A stretch of DNA of 55,830 bases from an uncultured Flavobacteriaceae bacterium (GTDB taxonomy: Bacteria; Bacteroidota; Bacteroidia; Flavobacteriales; Flavobacteriaceae). Every line of letters starts with the position of its first letter. Within the stretch, counting starts at the first letter, position 1. The position numbers were made by a program, and so were the translations under genes. Where the stretch lies: NCBI GenBank assembly GCA_937959395.1, contig CALGLR010000045.1, forward strand, positions 1-55,830, read 5' to 3'. Below, one piece after another: positions 37,482 to 46,324 of the stretch. The notes under the pieces are model-generated. The model did no database searches and was not told the origin of the DNA. It worked only from the letters and a program-made list of their open reading frames with translations.

Positions 37482-38642
37482 TTAATCTAAAAGGAAACTT
37501 CTTCTACTTTTTACTTCGTTATTATTTTCTACAACCTCTTCTTTAACAAAGATGTTAGAATCTGATTTTTTACCAATATAATCTAGCTCATTTAACTTTT
37601 TAAATAGTGAAAGCATTAACTTAGAAAATGCTGCTATTTTGTTTAAAGAGGCATTAATATCGGTATGTACATACTCCAAATCTATCATTTCAATAAGTAC
37701 GTTTTCAAAAGCACCTTGATTTAAATCACACCAATCTGTTAAGTAATTTAAAAGCTCTTCTTTACCAGTACCGGTATAAACATCAAGGCTACTTTTTATA
37801 GTACGTGCCAAATTAACTTGTTTTGTAATCATGTTAACCGGTGCTTCGTACTTATCAACTAGACGATACTCCGTAATTGTATTATTAAGATACTGTAATG
37901 TGCGCTCGGATAATGCTAAGACTAATACCGCTAAATCGTTAGTTTGTTTTTTTTGATGAATCTTTTGGATAATATGCATGGAATACGCTTCCATTTTATT
38001 AAGAAATGCACCAAGCTCAGTATATGTAAATTTTAAATCGTCATGACTTTGTATAGAGCTACAAGGCGGAATAAAATTCTCGTATAACGAAGGTGTACCA
38101 TCAATAAGTACAATTTTTCCTATAGTAATATGATGTAATCCTAATTCTTTTTTTGAAGTATCTGTTTTTGGTAATACTGCTAGAGTATATTCTGGAAGTA
38201 CAAATGGGTGTCTTGGCGGTTCTTCTTCTGCATTAGAAACACCAACGGGTATGGTTTTAAAAGGGTTTACTTTTAAGACAACAAACCATTCAGTTTCGTT
38301 TTCATTTATGTCATATTGATGCTTTAATACATAACCAGATTGTTCTAAAAGCGATTTTGTTTCTTTAGTAATATTTATGAGATAACCTCCTAAAGTAACA
38401 GCCACACATTTATTAAGAACAATTTCAATAGATTCTTGCCCGTCTAGCGAAATAGAGACGTCTATTGAATTTTCGGTTCCACCATAATTGGGTAATAGCC
38501 CAAAATTTGTTGGAGTTACTGTTTTTCTTGTAGCGTTATTTAAATTTGATATTAATGAGTTTTCAGATTCAATAAAATGATTTTTATTGATCTTCATGCC
38601 ATCAATCCAATTAACGCGATAGTTGTTTGTGTTAGAATCCAT
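37482..38642 (-). CDS. tssK: T6SS baseplate subunit TssK
   Basis: This 386-residue protein links the baseplate to the membrane complex. The N-terminal shell domain has the TssK opening VNWIDGMKINKNHFIESENSL and NFGLLPN, followed by strands with an HPFVLPEYTLAVLP segment (about 158-171). The helical middle (225-330) and the C-terminal receptor-binding region follow. Length is slightly short compared with proteobacterial TssK (about 440) but normal for Bacteroidota. Confidence 0.85.
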   Translation of the reverse strand: MDSNTNNYRVNWIDGMKINKNHFIESENSLISNLNNATRKTVTPTNFGLLPNYGGTENSIDVSISLDGQESIEIVLNKCVAVTLGGYLINITKETKSLLEQSGYVLKHQYDINENETEWFVVLKVNPFKTIPVGVSNAEEEPPRHPFVLPEYTLAVLPKTDTSKKELGLHHITIGKIVLIDGTPSLYENFIPPCSSIQSHDDLKFTYTELGAFLNKMEAYSMHIIQKIHQKKQTNDLAVLVLALSERTLQYLNNTITEYRLVDKYEAPVNMITKQVNLARTIKSSLDVYTGTGKEELLNYLTDWCDLNQGAFENVLIEMIDLEYVHTDINASLNKIAAFSKLMLSLFKKLNELDYIGKKSDSNIFVKEEVVENNNEVKSRRSFLLD

Positions 38643-38647
38643 AGTTA

Positions 38648-39664
38648 TTAATTACCTCCAAATAAACTAAATTTATTGTGCTTTACTGTTAGCTCTGTAA
38701 TACAGTTTGACCCAGGATTCCTATGAATTTCTAAATCTTTAATTTTTAAGCGTCGACCTTTAATAGATTCGCAAAACTTAAGGAATGTAGTTTCTTCACC
38801 ATTTACAAGGATTTGCTTCTTTAAATTTCCACAAAAATATTTAGAAAAAGAGGTTGCTTTTAATTTTTTAGCAGCGACAAAAAGAAGTTTGTTTTTAAAT
38901 TGATCTTCGTTAATGAATGGCGCAGCAATTGGCTTATCTCTTCCCGATGGGTTATCTTTTATACCAGAGCCTAAAGTTTTTGGCTTATCCTTTATAGCAT
39001 AGCCAAGAGGACGTTTAGGTTTGCTTATAGGGTTAATAACGTCTTCAGCTTTTTCGATAGCGAGTACATTTATTTTTTTTGCCGTACTGTGTTTTAAGTC
39101 TCCATTTACAACTAGCGAAACTGTTTTTAATCCTGCTTCAGTATAAGTGTATTCAGCTCTTTTTTCAGTTGAATTGGCTTTGTTTGTTTCTCCAAATCGC
39201 CATTCCCAGGTGGATGCGTTGTTGGTTTCGTCTGTTACTTTTAAAACCTCACCTACGTTAATGGTATCGGGAAGTTCAAATTTAGCAAGTTTAGTAGAAT
39301 CTAAAACAAATAATTTTTCTTTAATTGTTATTAATTCATTCTTCTCGCAAATACCATTTATTAAAAGCCTAACATTATATTCTCCAGGATTCTTGTAATT
39401 ATGAAGCGCTTCCCTATTTGTTCCAACCGAAGTGCTATCACCAAAATCCCATTCCCATGAATTAGCATTCTCCGTATCGTCTATAAATCGTATTAAGGCT
39501 TCTTGTCTAAACTCTTTTGCTTTTACTGAAAAAACAACTTCCTTACAGGGTTCATATTTTGTATACCTGTATGCAAATACAGAAGCCGATATAAAAAAAA
39601 CAGCTAAGAAAAAACGTATAACAGTTTTATCTAAATGTTTTGGAAATGCGTTTTGATTACTCAT
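38648..39664 (-). CDS. single-TM PKD-domain protein of the T6SS locus
   Basis: About 338 residues from the ATG at 39664 (the frame runs 12 codons further up, without support). One TM at about 19-35 (VIRFFLAVFFISASVFAY) anchors a periplasmic part with two PKD-like domains: SWEWDFGDSTSVGTNREALHNY and STWEWRFGETN, each followed by a strand-rich segment. The C-terminal region (about 220-338) is basic and then compact (KKQILVNGEETTFLKFCESIKGRRL). Its place next to TssK and its topology fit one of the Bacteroidota-specific membrane-complex proteins (TssO-TssR group), but I cannot assign which. Confidence 0.65.
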   Translation of the reverse strand: MSNQNAFPKHLDKTVIRFFLAVFFISASVFAYRYTKYEPCKEVVFSVKAKEFRQEALIRFIDDTENANSWEWDFGDSTSVGTNREALHNYKNPGEYNVRLLINGICEKNELITIKEKLFVLDSTKLAKFELPDTINVGEVLKVTDETNNASTWEWRFGETNKANSTEKRAEYTYTEAGLKTVSLVVNGDLKHSTAKKINVLAIEKAEDVINPISKPKRPLGYAIKDKPKTLGSGIKDNPSGRDKPIAAPFINEDQFKNKLLFVAAKKLKATSFSKYFCGNLKKQILVNGEETTFLKFCESIKGRRLKIKDLEIHRNPGSNCITELTVKHNKFSLFGGN

Positions 39665-39777
39665 AGTATGAATTAAAAAAGAGTGCGATTTAGCGCACAA
39701 TTACTCAAAAAAATTATTTAATGCGAAATTATGTAAATTTAATTTTTTTATAGCAGATTTCTAAATAGAATCGATAA

Positions 39778-39900
39778 ATGTTTTATATTAAGGATGAGTG
39801 GTGGCCCAAAGAAGAACTATTAGCTAAAGATGTTAAATTAAACTGTAGTATTACCTTAGTTTCATATTTAAAAATTGGCAATATTTTTTTAATGCTTTAG
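39778..39900 (+). CDS. isolated 40-residue ORF (doubtful)
   Basis: An ATG frame encodes FYIKDEWWPKEELLAKDVKL and a hydrophobic end. It lies on the plus strand in the 299 bp gap between two leftward genes. The first half looks protein-like rather than random, so it may be a remnant. No family known. Confidence 0.25.
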   Translation: MFYIKDEWWPKEELLAKDVKLNCSITLVSYLKIGNIFLML

Positions 39901-39963
39901 AATTTTAAAAAAAATAATAAGAATATCGAAATAGTTAAACGATGTTTCTTGAATGAGATAGTA

Positions 39964-40608
39964 TTATATTTCTTTGCTTACTTCGTGTTCTTTGACGCTA
40001 ATTATTTTTCCGTTTTCAGAATTTATAATAATAGTTTCAGCTTTTTTCATAGATTTATTCCATTCTATAGTCCATGTTTTAGAGATTTGACTTCTTGTTA
40101 TATAAACAATAGATTCCGGAGTAATTGATTGGCTTTGTAAATAAGATAAAATATCTTCCCAGTTATACTTGTATGGTTTATCATAATTAATTTCTTCAAC
40201 TAATTCCCCATTATTATCGTATCTATACCAAATTCCTTTTTTAAACCCTCTAGAGAAATGTTGAGTTCCTTTTAACATTAACTTACCGCTATCTTTATGG
40301 TAAGTAGAGATGTCTACCATTTGGGTATCCTTGTTTTGTGTTAATTTATCAAAGCCATTTAAATCATCACCAGTAATTACAATAGTTTTATCTTTGTTTT
40401 CAAAAAGGTATCCTTTTTTTTCCGTTACTTTTCCTGTGAGCATTCTGTATTTTCTAGCATCTAATTTAATCGCACTTTTTTTAAATTTAGGGATATTGAG
40501 TGTGTTATTTACTACCATCTTAGTGTCTTTTTTTTGTGAATTGGAATCTTGTGATTTACATGAATATATCATGTTTAAACATAATATAACAATAAGGTAA
40601 TTTTTCAT
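39964..40608 (-). CDS. lipoprotein, predicted immunity to the Hcp-metzincin
   Basis: 214 residues with signal NYLIVILCLNMIYSCKS (lipobox YSC, Cys17). The mature protein has toxin_15/MORN-like strands (YHKDSGKLMLKGTQHFSRGFKKGIWYRYDNNGELVEEINYDKPY). MORN-like repeats of this kind are frequent in Bacteroidota immunity and effector-associated lipoproteins. The gene starts 8 bp after the Hcp-metzincin effector gene, which supports an immunity role in the periplasm. Confidence 0.7.
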   Translation of the reverse strand: MKNYLIVILCLNMIYSCKSQDSNSQKKDTKMVVNNTLNIPKFKKSAIKLDARKYRMLTGKVTEKKGYLFENKDKTIVITGDDLNGFDKLTQNKDTQMVDISTYHKDSGKLMLKGTQHFSRGFKKGIWYRYDNNGELVEEINYDKPYKYNWEDILSYLQSQSITPESIVYITRSQISKTWTIEWNKSMKKAETIIINSENGKIISVKEHEVSKEI

Positions 40609-40616
40609 AATTGTAG

Positions 40617-42737
40617 TTATTTATTGCTTTTTCGTAATCTGTCCCATTGCCATTTCCATGTGCTTATTTGTTTTAACGTTGTAGGGCCTGCATGTTTGGT
40701 TAAGTGTGAGTAGTCCATTAAGTTATCCGTTTGACCAATTTTAAAAGTATAATCTCCTTTATTATCAAAAGAATGATATAAATTCATACAGTGCATCAGC
40801 TCATGAGAGACAAAAAATGGTTGTGGATTGGCAAACATTATGCATTCTTTTGATGGGATTTTCCTAGCAAAACCGCCTAAATATTTGAAACTGTTTCCAC
40901 GCGCAGGCATAGGGAGTTTATAAGTGTATCCTCCATGATAGTCAAGAAAGAATACTTTATAAAACTTTTTGTATTTTTTATTGTTAGGATTATTATTAAA
41001 TTTATCTCTTATATAATCAATTAATCCTTTTTCTGAGATTTTGGTTAAATGATCTATTTCTAAAACATTGATACCATTGTCTTGAGTAACATAATTTTGT
41101 TGTAGTACATTATCATTAGTTATATTAAAATCTTCTTTTACAATATTAGGATTAATTAGAGCTTGTTTTAAAAAAGGATTTAAATAGTTTGTTTGTGTCG
41201 TGAAATCTGCAGGGGTTAGCGCTACAGGCTCGTTGCCTGAGGTTTCTGCATTAATATTAGCAATAACATTTATAAAAACTATATTTGCGGTTTCTACATG
41301 TTTTTGACTATTTGGTATAACATGAAGTTTTCCTGCTAGAGTTTTTTCTTCACTGTTATTAAAATTCGAAACAGAATAGACTTCTATGTATTGATCATTA
41401 TCAAATCCTTTAATGCATTCTATTGTAATAGTTTCTTTAAGTAGCGTGCCAGAATTAACATGTCCATTATTTTGAGTATTAGATGTTACAGATTTTTTAT
41501 TGAGTTCTATAAATTTGAAATCTCCTTCTGTTGTAGTTGTATTAGAAAGTGTAGTTATATCAAAATAATCTTTATGATATTTTATGACTAACTTATTGGG
41601 TTCTGTGTCTATAACCTCTGTTAACAATTCGATATCAGCCGAGTATTTTTTAGTTGGATCATTTCCTTTGAAAATACTCAAATAGGGTACACTATATTTT
41701 TCAATTTGACCTGAACTATCTTTTTTGTTTCCAATTTTAATAGTCTTGTAGGCTTTCTTTTTTAGTTTTTTGATTTTTTGATTTTTTTTAGTAAATATAG
41801 AAGTGCTTTCTGTTGGGTAAGCAACACTGTATTTTCCTATAATAGTTTCGTAATCTACATCTCCATCTAAATTAGTATCTCCTTTCCTTAGCCAATCAAA
41901 TCCAAATTCACCAGCCCACGTAGCATGTGGTCTAAAATGAACAATAGCCTTAGCCTTTGGCTTTATTATTAATGGTTTGCTTTTCTTTTGATATCTGTTA
42001 TGATCAATCTTAGCAATAAGTTTGTCTAAGTTGGCTGTTTTAAAGGTTTCCCATTTTTCTTTTATTTTTAAAGTACTAAGTTCTACATAACCATCTTCTG
42101 TTACGGCTTCTTCAAAAGTGAGTTCGGTTTTGCCTTTTTCAAACTCAGTGCCATCTTCTTTAGTAATAAAAATTTTAGCAGTATTACCTTCGGGGTTATC
42201 AATTTGCGCTGTTAATGCGACGTCTTCACCATAAGTAATTTCTTCAACTACTTCTTTAGTTTCTGGATGTGTCCAATCTATAGAGGTTACTGTTGGAGTA
42301 GGTGCTTGAGTAGTTGTCGTTACAGCAGTATCTGTATTTGGATCTGTTATTTTCCAATATTTAACAAAAACAGGCTCTCCATTTTTTACCATAGAAGCTG
42401 GTGAGAGCTTAACATAGGTTTTCATGGGATCGCTATTTATGCCATTAAAGTTATTTCTATGTTCTATAACATGAACATCACGGAGTTCAATAGTCTTACT
42501 TTTAGTGTCTAATTTCGCAGGAGTAATTACAATTTTTAAATAGTTAATCATTTCATTATTCACTAACTTATTAAAAAACAAGTCGTTTTTTTGAGTTTCA
42601 AAAGTAATGTCCCAAAGCCCACCTGTTGGTTTTGAGGAAGGATAACCATTTGTATTTGCGCTTTGATTAAAAGAAAATCTAAACCATAGTATATTTAAAG
42701 AGGTGTCTTCTATCTGTAATTTAGTAATAATACCCAT
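40617..42737 (-). CDS. Hcp-metzincin fusion T6SS effector
   Basis: 706 residues in three parts. Residues 1-135 form an Hcp/TssD domain (FNQSANTNGYPSSKPTGGLW and the KLSPASMVKNGEPVFVKYW end). Residues about 150-260 are one or two beta-rich, Ig-like domains (VVEEITYGEDVALTAQIDNPEG) like those of the other carriers. The C-terminus is a zinc protease with HELMHCMNLYH (645-655, HExxHxxxxxH) and a Met-turn NLMDYSH (M674), the two hallmarks of metzincins. No signal peptide. The middle 265-620 includes a Lys-rich stretch at about 305-330. The target protein in the prey cell is unknown. Confidence 0.85.
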   Translation of the reverse strand: MGIITKLQIEDTSLNILWFRFSFNQSANTNGYPSSKPTGGLWDITFETQKNDLFFNKLVNNEMINYLKIVITPAKLDTKSKTIELRDVHVIEHRNNFNGINSDPMKTYVKLSPASMVKNGEPVFVKYWKITDPNTDTAVTTTTQAPTPTVTSIDWTHPETKEVVEEITYGEDVALTAQIDNPEGNTAKIFITKEDGTEFEKGKTELTFEEAVTEDGYVELSTLKIKEKWETFKTANLDKLIAKIDHNRYQKKSKPLIIKPKAKAIVHFRPHATWAGEFGFDWLRKGDTNLDGDVDYETIIGKYSVAYPTESTSIFTKKNQKIKKLKKKAYKTIKIGNKKDSSGQIEKYSVPYLSIFKGNDPTKKYSADIELLTEVIDTEPNKLVIKYHKDYFDITTLSNTTTTEGDFKFIELNKKSVTSNTQNNGHVNSGTLLKETITIECIKGFDNDQYIEVYSVSNFNNSEEKTLAGKLHVIPNSQKHVETANIVFINVIANINAETSGNEPVALTPADFTTQTNYLNPFLKQALINPNIVKEDFNITNDNVLQQNYVTQDNGINVLEIDHLTKISEKGLIDYIRDKFNNNPNNKKYKKFYKVFFLDYHGGYTYKLPMPARGNSFKYLGGFARKIPSKECIMFANPQPFFVSHELMHCMNLYHSFDNKGDYTFKIGQTDNLMDYSHLTKHAGPTTLKQISTWKWQWDRLRKSNK

Positions 42738-42761
42738 AATCTGTAATACATTTATTAAAGA

Positions 42762-44579
42762 CTAAACAAGTTTGATTTTATAAGGAAAAATACTAACTGA
42801 ATGTTCTTCTAAATATAACAATAAATTATTATTCAAAGAAACCCATTCATGGTCTTCAGTTTTTACTTTACTGGGCGTTAATTCAATATTTATACACTGT
42901 AAAAGCCCTTTGTTTAAGTCAATGTCTGTACTATAGCCTTTGTTAATATTAACATTTGAAACCTTATCATTATAAAGTTCGTAGCAAACTGCTTTCACAT
43001 CTTCTTTAGTAACGACTCTATCCCTAGAGAGTAATGATCTACGATAAGCATTTAGTCTTTCGTTCATGCTTAAATCATCCTTCCCTCCATAGGTCGAGGT
43101 TACTAAATAACTGCTTTTTTGTTTAATTCCAATACCGTTATATATCTTTAAAGAACTTCCTGTTTTAATATTATTCCCTTGGTTACCATTGGTAGACCAA
43201 TAGTCTATTATTAAACTATCTTTTTTCTTATAAGGTTTTAGCGCCACATAATTAGTCTCTGTAATGGAGTGAGACATTTCATTTACTTTATTCTCAAGAA
43301 GCGCTATTAACTGATTAAGGTTTTTAAGATTTTTATGTAAAAAATCATTGTTATAGAATGAGAAAGAAGCACTTTCGTCTTTTAATAATTCGATAAGATG
43401 CGTAATGTATTCTTTGGCTTTTCTATGATCTAGTTTTCCAACATTTTCTGTTCTAATGGTAAAGGTTCCTTTTTCATTATCTAAGGTATCCTTGCTTTGT
43501 AGTCGATATGGTTTTCCGCTAGTATTAACTATGGAATGAATATCTAAAAATAAATCTTCTGTTTTTACAGGAATAATATTTATATATTCTTTTAGCTGAT
43601 AAGTAAAGCTATTCAATTCTCTATTAATTGCAGGAAACGCATTTAAAGCACAGTATGTTTTTTGAAGCATACTATTACTAATTACCCTTGGAAACACAAT
43701 TTTTATCCAACGTATATCATCTTCTATTTTAACTTTGTTTTCAGAGATAATATGCTCTAGTTCTTTGAAAGTTGAAGTTTCAATTGTTGTATCTTTTACT
43801 GTTGTGTAGTAGTTGGTATAATTGTTTCTTACTTTTTCAACAATATTATTAATCTTATTTGAAGCGTCTGAAAAAATAGCTTCAAGATTTAATTCACTGT
43901 TTTTTTTACTGTTAAAAAACCCTTCGGTAGTTTCAATTTTTGTGTCATTAATATACCACTCAGCACTTTTTAAATAGTGATAAAATAAGGTGTTAGCTTC
44001 AATGTCTAATAATTCAAAATATAAAGAAACATCTTTTAATGTTAGTGACTTAACATCGCTTTCAATGCCAATATATAATGTCGATGATGGTAAGCTAGAG
44101 TTATTAGTTGTGAAAATAGGGTTAATTTGCTTAGAGTTGTCTATTTCATTTATAGATTCACCTGAAGCAATATATTTAACAGTTCCTTTCACAACATTAA
44201 AATCTTGTAATGGAGAAAAGAAAACATCTTTGTAGTTTATAGACGTATTTTTGAAGTTTACTTTCTTTTTATAAGTAAAGGAATATTCTTGATTTATTTT
44301 TAAGAAATCATCAACAGGTTCAGTTCTTAGAATGGCATGAGCAGGCCTGGCACCAAAAATGGTGTCTGGCGTCATTAATTGTATTATCTTCTCAGTAATT
44401 CTAGTTTGAGACTCGTCTATTTCTCCAGAAATTTTTTCTAATTCAGCAGCGCATGCAGTTATAAGTAATGAAATAATTGGGTCAAAAGACATGTCTATTT
44501 CACTAGCAGGAACACCCCAAAGTGCAGCTGCTTTTTTTAACATTCTGTTTTTTATTTCTACTTTACTATTCTCTTTCAT
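42762..44579 (-). CDS. tssF: T6SS baseplate subunit TssF
   Basis: 605 residues, the usual size. The TssF start is clear: SFDPIISLLITACAAELEKISGEIDESQTRITEKIIQLMTPDTIFGARPAHAILRTEP, where proteobacterial TssF has DP..ErLleg.afl-type sequence. TssF forms the wedge of the baseplate with TssG and TssE. The middle contains long beta-rich regions and the C-terminus (SVSIFPYKIKLV) the conserved end. It lies downstream of tssE with a gap of 129 bp and upstream of the Hcp-metzincin. Confidence 0.85.
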   Translation of the reverse strand: MKENSKVEIKNRMLKKAAALWGVPASEIDMSFDPIISLLITACAAELEKISGEIDESQTRITEKIIQLMTPDTIFGARPAHAILRTEPVDDFLKINQEYSFTYKKKVNFKNTSINYKDVFFSPLQDFNVVKGTVKYIASGESINEIDNSKQINPIFTTNNSSLPSSTLYIGIESDVKSLTLKDVSLYFELLDIEANTLFYHYLKSAEWYINDTKIETTEGFFNSKKNSELNLEAIFSDASNKINNIVEKVRNNYTNYYTTVKDTTIETSTFKELEHIISENKVKIEDDIRWIKIVFPRVISNSMLQKTYCALNAFPAINRELNSFTYQLKEYINIIPVKTEDLFLDIHSIVNTSGKPYRLQSKDTLDNEKGTFTIRTENVGKLDHRKAKEYITHLIELLKDESASFSFYNNDFLHKNLKNLNQLIALLENKVNEMSHSITETNYVALKPYKKKDSLIIDYWSTNGNQGNNIKTGSSLKIYNGIGIKQKSSYLVTSTYGGKDDLSMNERLNAYRRSLLSRDRVVTKEDVKAVCYELYNDKVSNVNINKGYSTDIDLNKGLLQCINIELTPSKVKTEDHEWVSLNNNLLLYLEEHSVSIFPYKIKLV

Positions 44580-44608
44580 CTGTAGATTTGTTGTTTTTAT
44601 CTGTCAGA

Positions 44609-44637
44609 ACTGCCATGAAGGCAGGCGGGTGAAACCC
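44609..44637. other. two short GC-rich hairpins between tssE and tssF
   Basis: CTGCC/GGCAG (44610-44624) and GGGT/ACCC (44627-44637) form two adjacent small hairpins in an otherwise AT-rich 129 bp gap. They may attenuate or process the tssE-tssF transcript; no T-run follows on the minus strand. Confidence 0.35.
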
Positions 44638-44708
44638 ATTTATAATTAATTTTTTATTTGGCAAAAATTTAGAAATTTTTGTTTTATTTAAAACAATATT
44701 TATTAATC

Positions 44709-45140
44709 TTAATAAGATAGTGGCCCAATAAAAAAATACTCATTAAAGAGGAAATTTTCATTAGTTTTTTTAATAACACCTTTAATTCTAATAGATACCT
44801 TTTTTTTGATATTATTGGTGTTTTTTTCGCCAGAGACTTCTTCTTGCTTTATCATGACATCAACACCAACATTTGTTAATCTTTTTTCATGATTTTTAAT
44901 AGAATCAATTAAAGATTCTCCAATAATTCCTTTAATTTTATTTACACTTGCTAAGTTGTCAAAATCGACATCCCAAATTGAACAACCAAAAGTTTCATCA
45001 AAAGTACATTCTCCAAAATAGGAAGTGGTAAGTAAATGGATATAATTTGCTATCGATTCTTTTATGGTACACTTGTTGTGTTCGCTATTCGAAATGATTC
45101 GTTTAACGTCAAAAGGCAAAGAAAAATAACTCTTATTCAT
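44709..45140 (-). CDS. tssE: T6SS baseplate subunit TssE (gp25-like)
   Basis: 143 residues, the usual size for gp25/TssE. The pattern SIANYIHLLTTSYFGECTFDETFGCSIWDVDF corresponds to the gp25 core (I..nI..LL.Tr.Ge...p.yG), and later VSIRIKGVIKKTNENF the C-terminal strands. It starts the leftward T6SS operon, with a TAnnTTTG box at 45160-45167 upstream. Confidence 0.85.
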   Translation of the reverse strand: MNKSYFSLPFDVKRIISNSEHNKCTIKESIANYIHLLTTSYFGECTFDETFGCSIWDVDFDNLASVNKIKGIIGESLIDSIKNHEKRLTNVGVDVMIKQEEVSGEKNTNNIKKKVSIRIKGVIKKTNENFLFNEYFFIGPLSY

Positions 45141-45159
45141 TTTAGTTTAATTGAAAAGA

Positions 45160-45167
45160 CAAAAATA
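45160..45167 (-). promoter_or_regulatory. TAnnTTTG box of the leftward T6SS operon
   Basis: CAAAAATA on the plus strand reads TATTTTTG on the minus strand, matching TAnnTTTG, 20 bp before the tssE ATG. The gap 45141-45298 between the divergent operons holds one such box for each direction. Confidence 0.45.
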
Positions 45168-45273
45168 CACAATATAAAGTGTTAAAAAACAGTTTAAAGT
45201 AACCGATTATAGGTTATTTTGAACCGTTCATCAATTTTAGAATGAAAGGTATTTAGAAAAGTTATTTTTTTTA

Positions 45274-45281
45274 TAATTTTG
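45274..45281 (+). promoter_or_regulatory. TAnnTTTG box of the rightward T6SS operon
   Basis: TAATTTTG matches the Bacteroidota -7 consensus 18 bp before the ATG at 45299. No clear -33 element. Confidence 0.45.
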
Positions 45282-45298
45282 ACATCTAATATAAGCTT

Positions 45299-46309
45299 AT
45301 GAGAGGGTTAGTATTTTACAGTATTTTATTATTATTTTGCGGCAATTTGTATGCCCAGAATCTAAGGAGTTTGGTCGTGGAAAGCGGTACAGATACACCT
45401 GTTGAAAATGCTATTATTGAAATTGCACAAACAGGTTTAGCAACAAAAACACAAAAGAGTGGTTCATTTGTTTTTAATCAATCGATTCCAGAAGGAGAAC
45501 ATGTTCTTACTGTTTCTAAAGAAAACTATTTAACTGGTTATTTTTTGGTGAAATCAGAAAAAGGGAAGTCTATTTCTATTTCATCAGATAAAGGGGTTAG
45601 AGTAATTGATAAAATGGAAATTTCAGTTGATAAATATGAAGCTTCCAAACGAAAAAAAGAGGCCAAAATAGCAGCTAAAGAGGAGTTAAAGAAACTCAAA
45701 GAAGCAAAAAAAGATAAAGAGCTTAAGGATAAGCTATTGGCAAAGAAACTTAAGAAATTAAAGAAAAATAAACCAGTAGTGCAAACCATAGTTGTTGAAA
45801 AGGAAGAGGAACCTATAATAGATGAGCCTGAGGATGTTATTACTTTTTCTGAATCTCAGTATAAGTATGCTCAAATTCTAGGTGTTAGTATTGAAGAGTT
45901 AACAAATAAAGCGCTGTATGAATTTATTGCAGAGTGGGAAGGTACTCCTTATTTGATGGGGGGAGCCGATGAAGAAGGAATCGATTGTTCAGCATTTACG
46001 CAACGTCTATTTCAGGTTGTTAATAACCAGTTTCTTGAACGTACTGCTCATAAGCAATATAAATCTAAAAAAACAGATAAGTTCACCAATGCAGACGCAG
46101 TAGTAGAAGGGGATTTAATTTTCTTTAGTAGACCAGGAGCTTTAGAAGGAGAAGAAATTAATCATGTAGGTATTTATTTGCATAATAATATGTTTGTTAG
46201 TGCAACCTCCACAGGTGGAAGAGCTAGAGGTGTAAAGATTACCGATTTAAGTAATTCTTACTGGCAAAGTCGTTTTATTTCATTTGGTAGACGAATTAAC
46301 AACAAGTAA
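45299..46309 (+). CDS. secreted NlpC/P60 endopeptidase heading the T6SS operon
   Basis: 336 residues. A signal peptide (1-19, ending YAQ) is followed by a carboxypeptidase-regulatory-like beta domain (25-95), a long Lys/Glu-rich helix (115-160), a probable coiled coil or tether, and an NlpC/P60 domain (195-336) with Cys230 in EGIDCSAF and His289 in INHVGIYL. NlpC/P60 enzymes cut peptide stems of peptidoglycan. As the first gene of the rightward T6SS operon and with a signal peptide, it is more likely a housekeeping wall opener that lets the system cross the cell wall, or a structural periplasmic part, than an effector. Confidence 0.75.
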   Translation: MRGLVFYSILLLFCGNLYAQNLRSLVVESGTDTPVENAIIEIAQTGLATKTQKSGSFVFNQSIPEGEHVLTVSKENYLTGYFLVKSEKGKSISISSDKGVRVIDKMEISVDKYEASKRKKEAKIAAKEELKKLKEAKKDKELKDKLLAKKLKKLKKNKPVVQTIVVEKEEEPIIDEPEDVITFSESQYKYAQILGVSIEELTNKALYEFIAEWEGTPYLMGGADEEGIDCSAFTQRLFQVVNNQFLERTAHKQYKSKKTDKFTNADAVVEGDLIFFSRPGALEGEEINHVGIYLHNNMFVSATSTGGRARGVKITDLSNSYWQSRFISFGRRINNK

Positions 46310-46324
46310 CAGGCCTCTAAAGCA

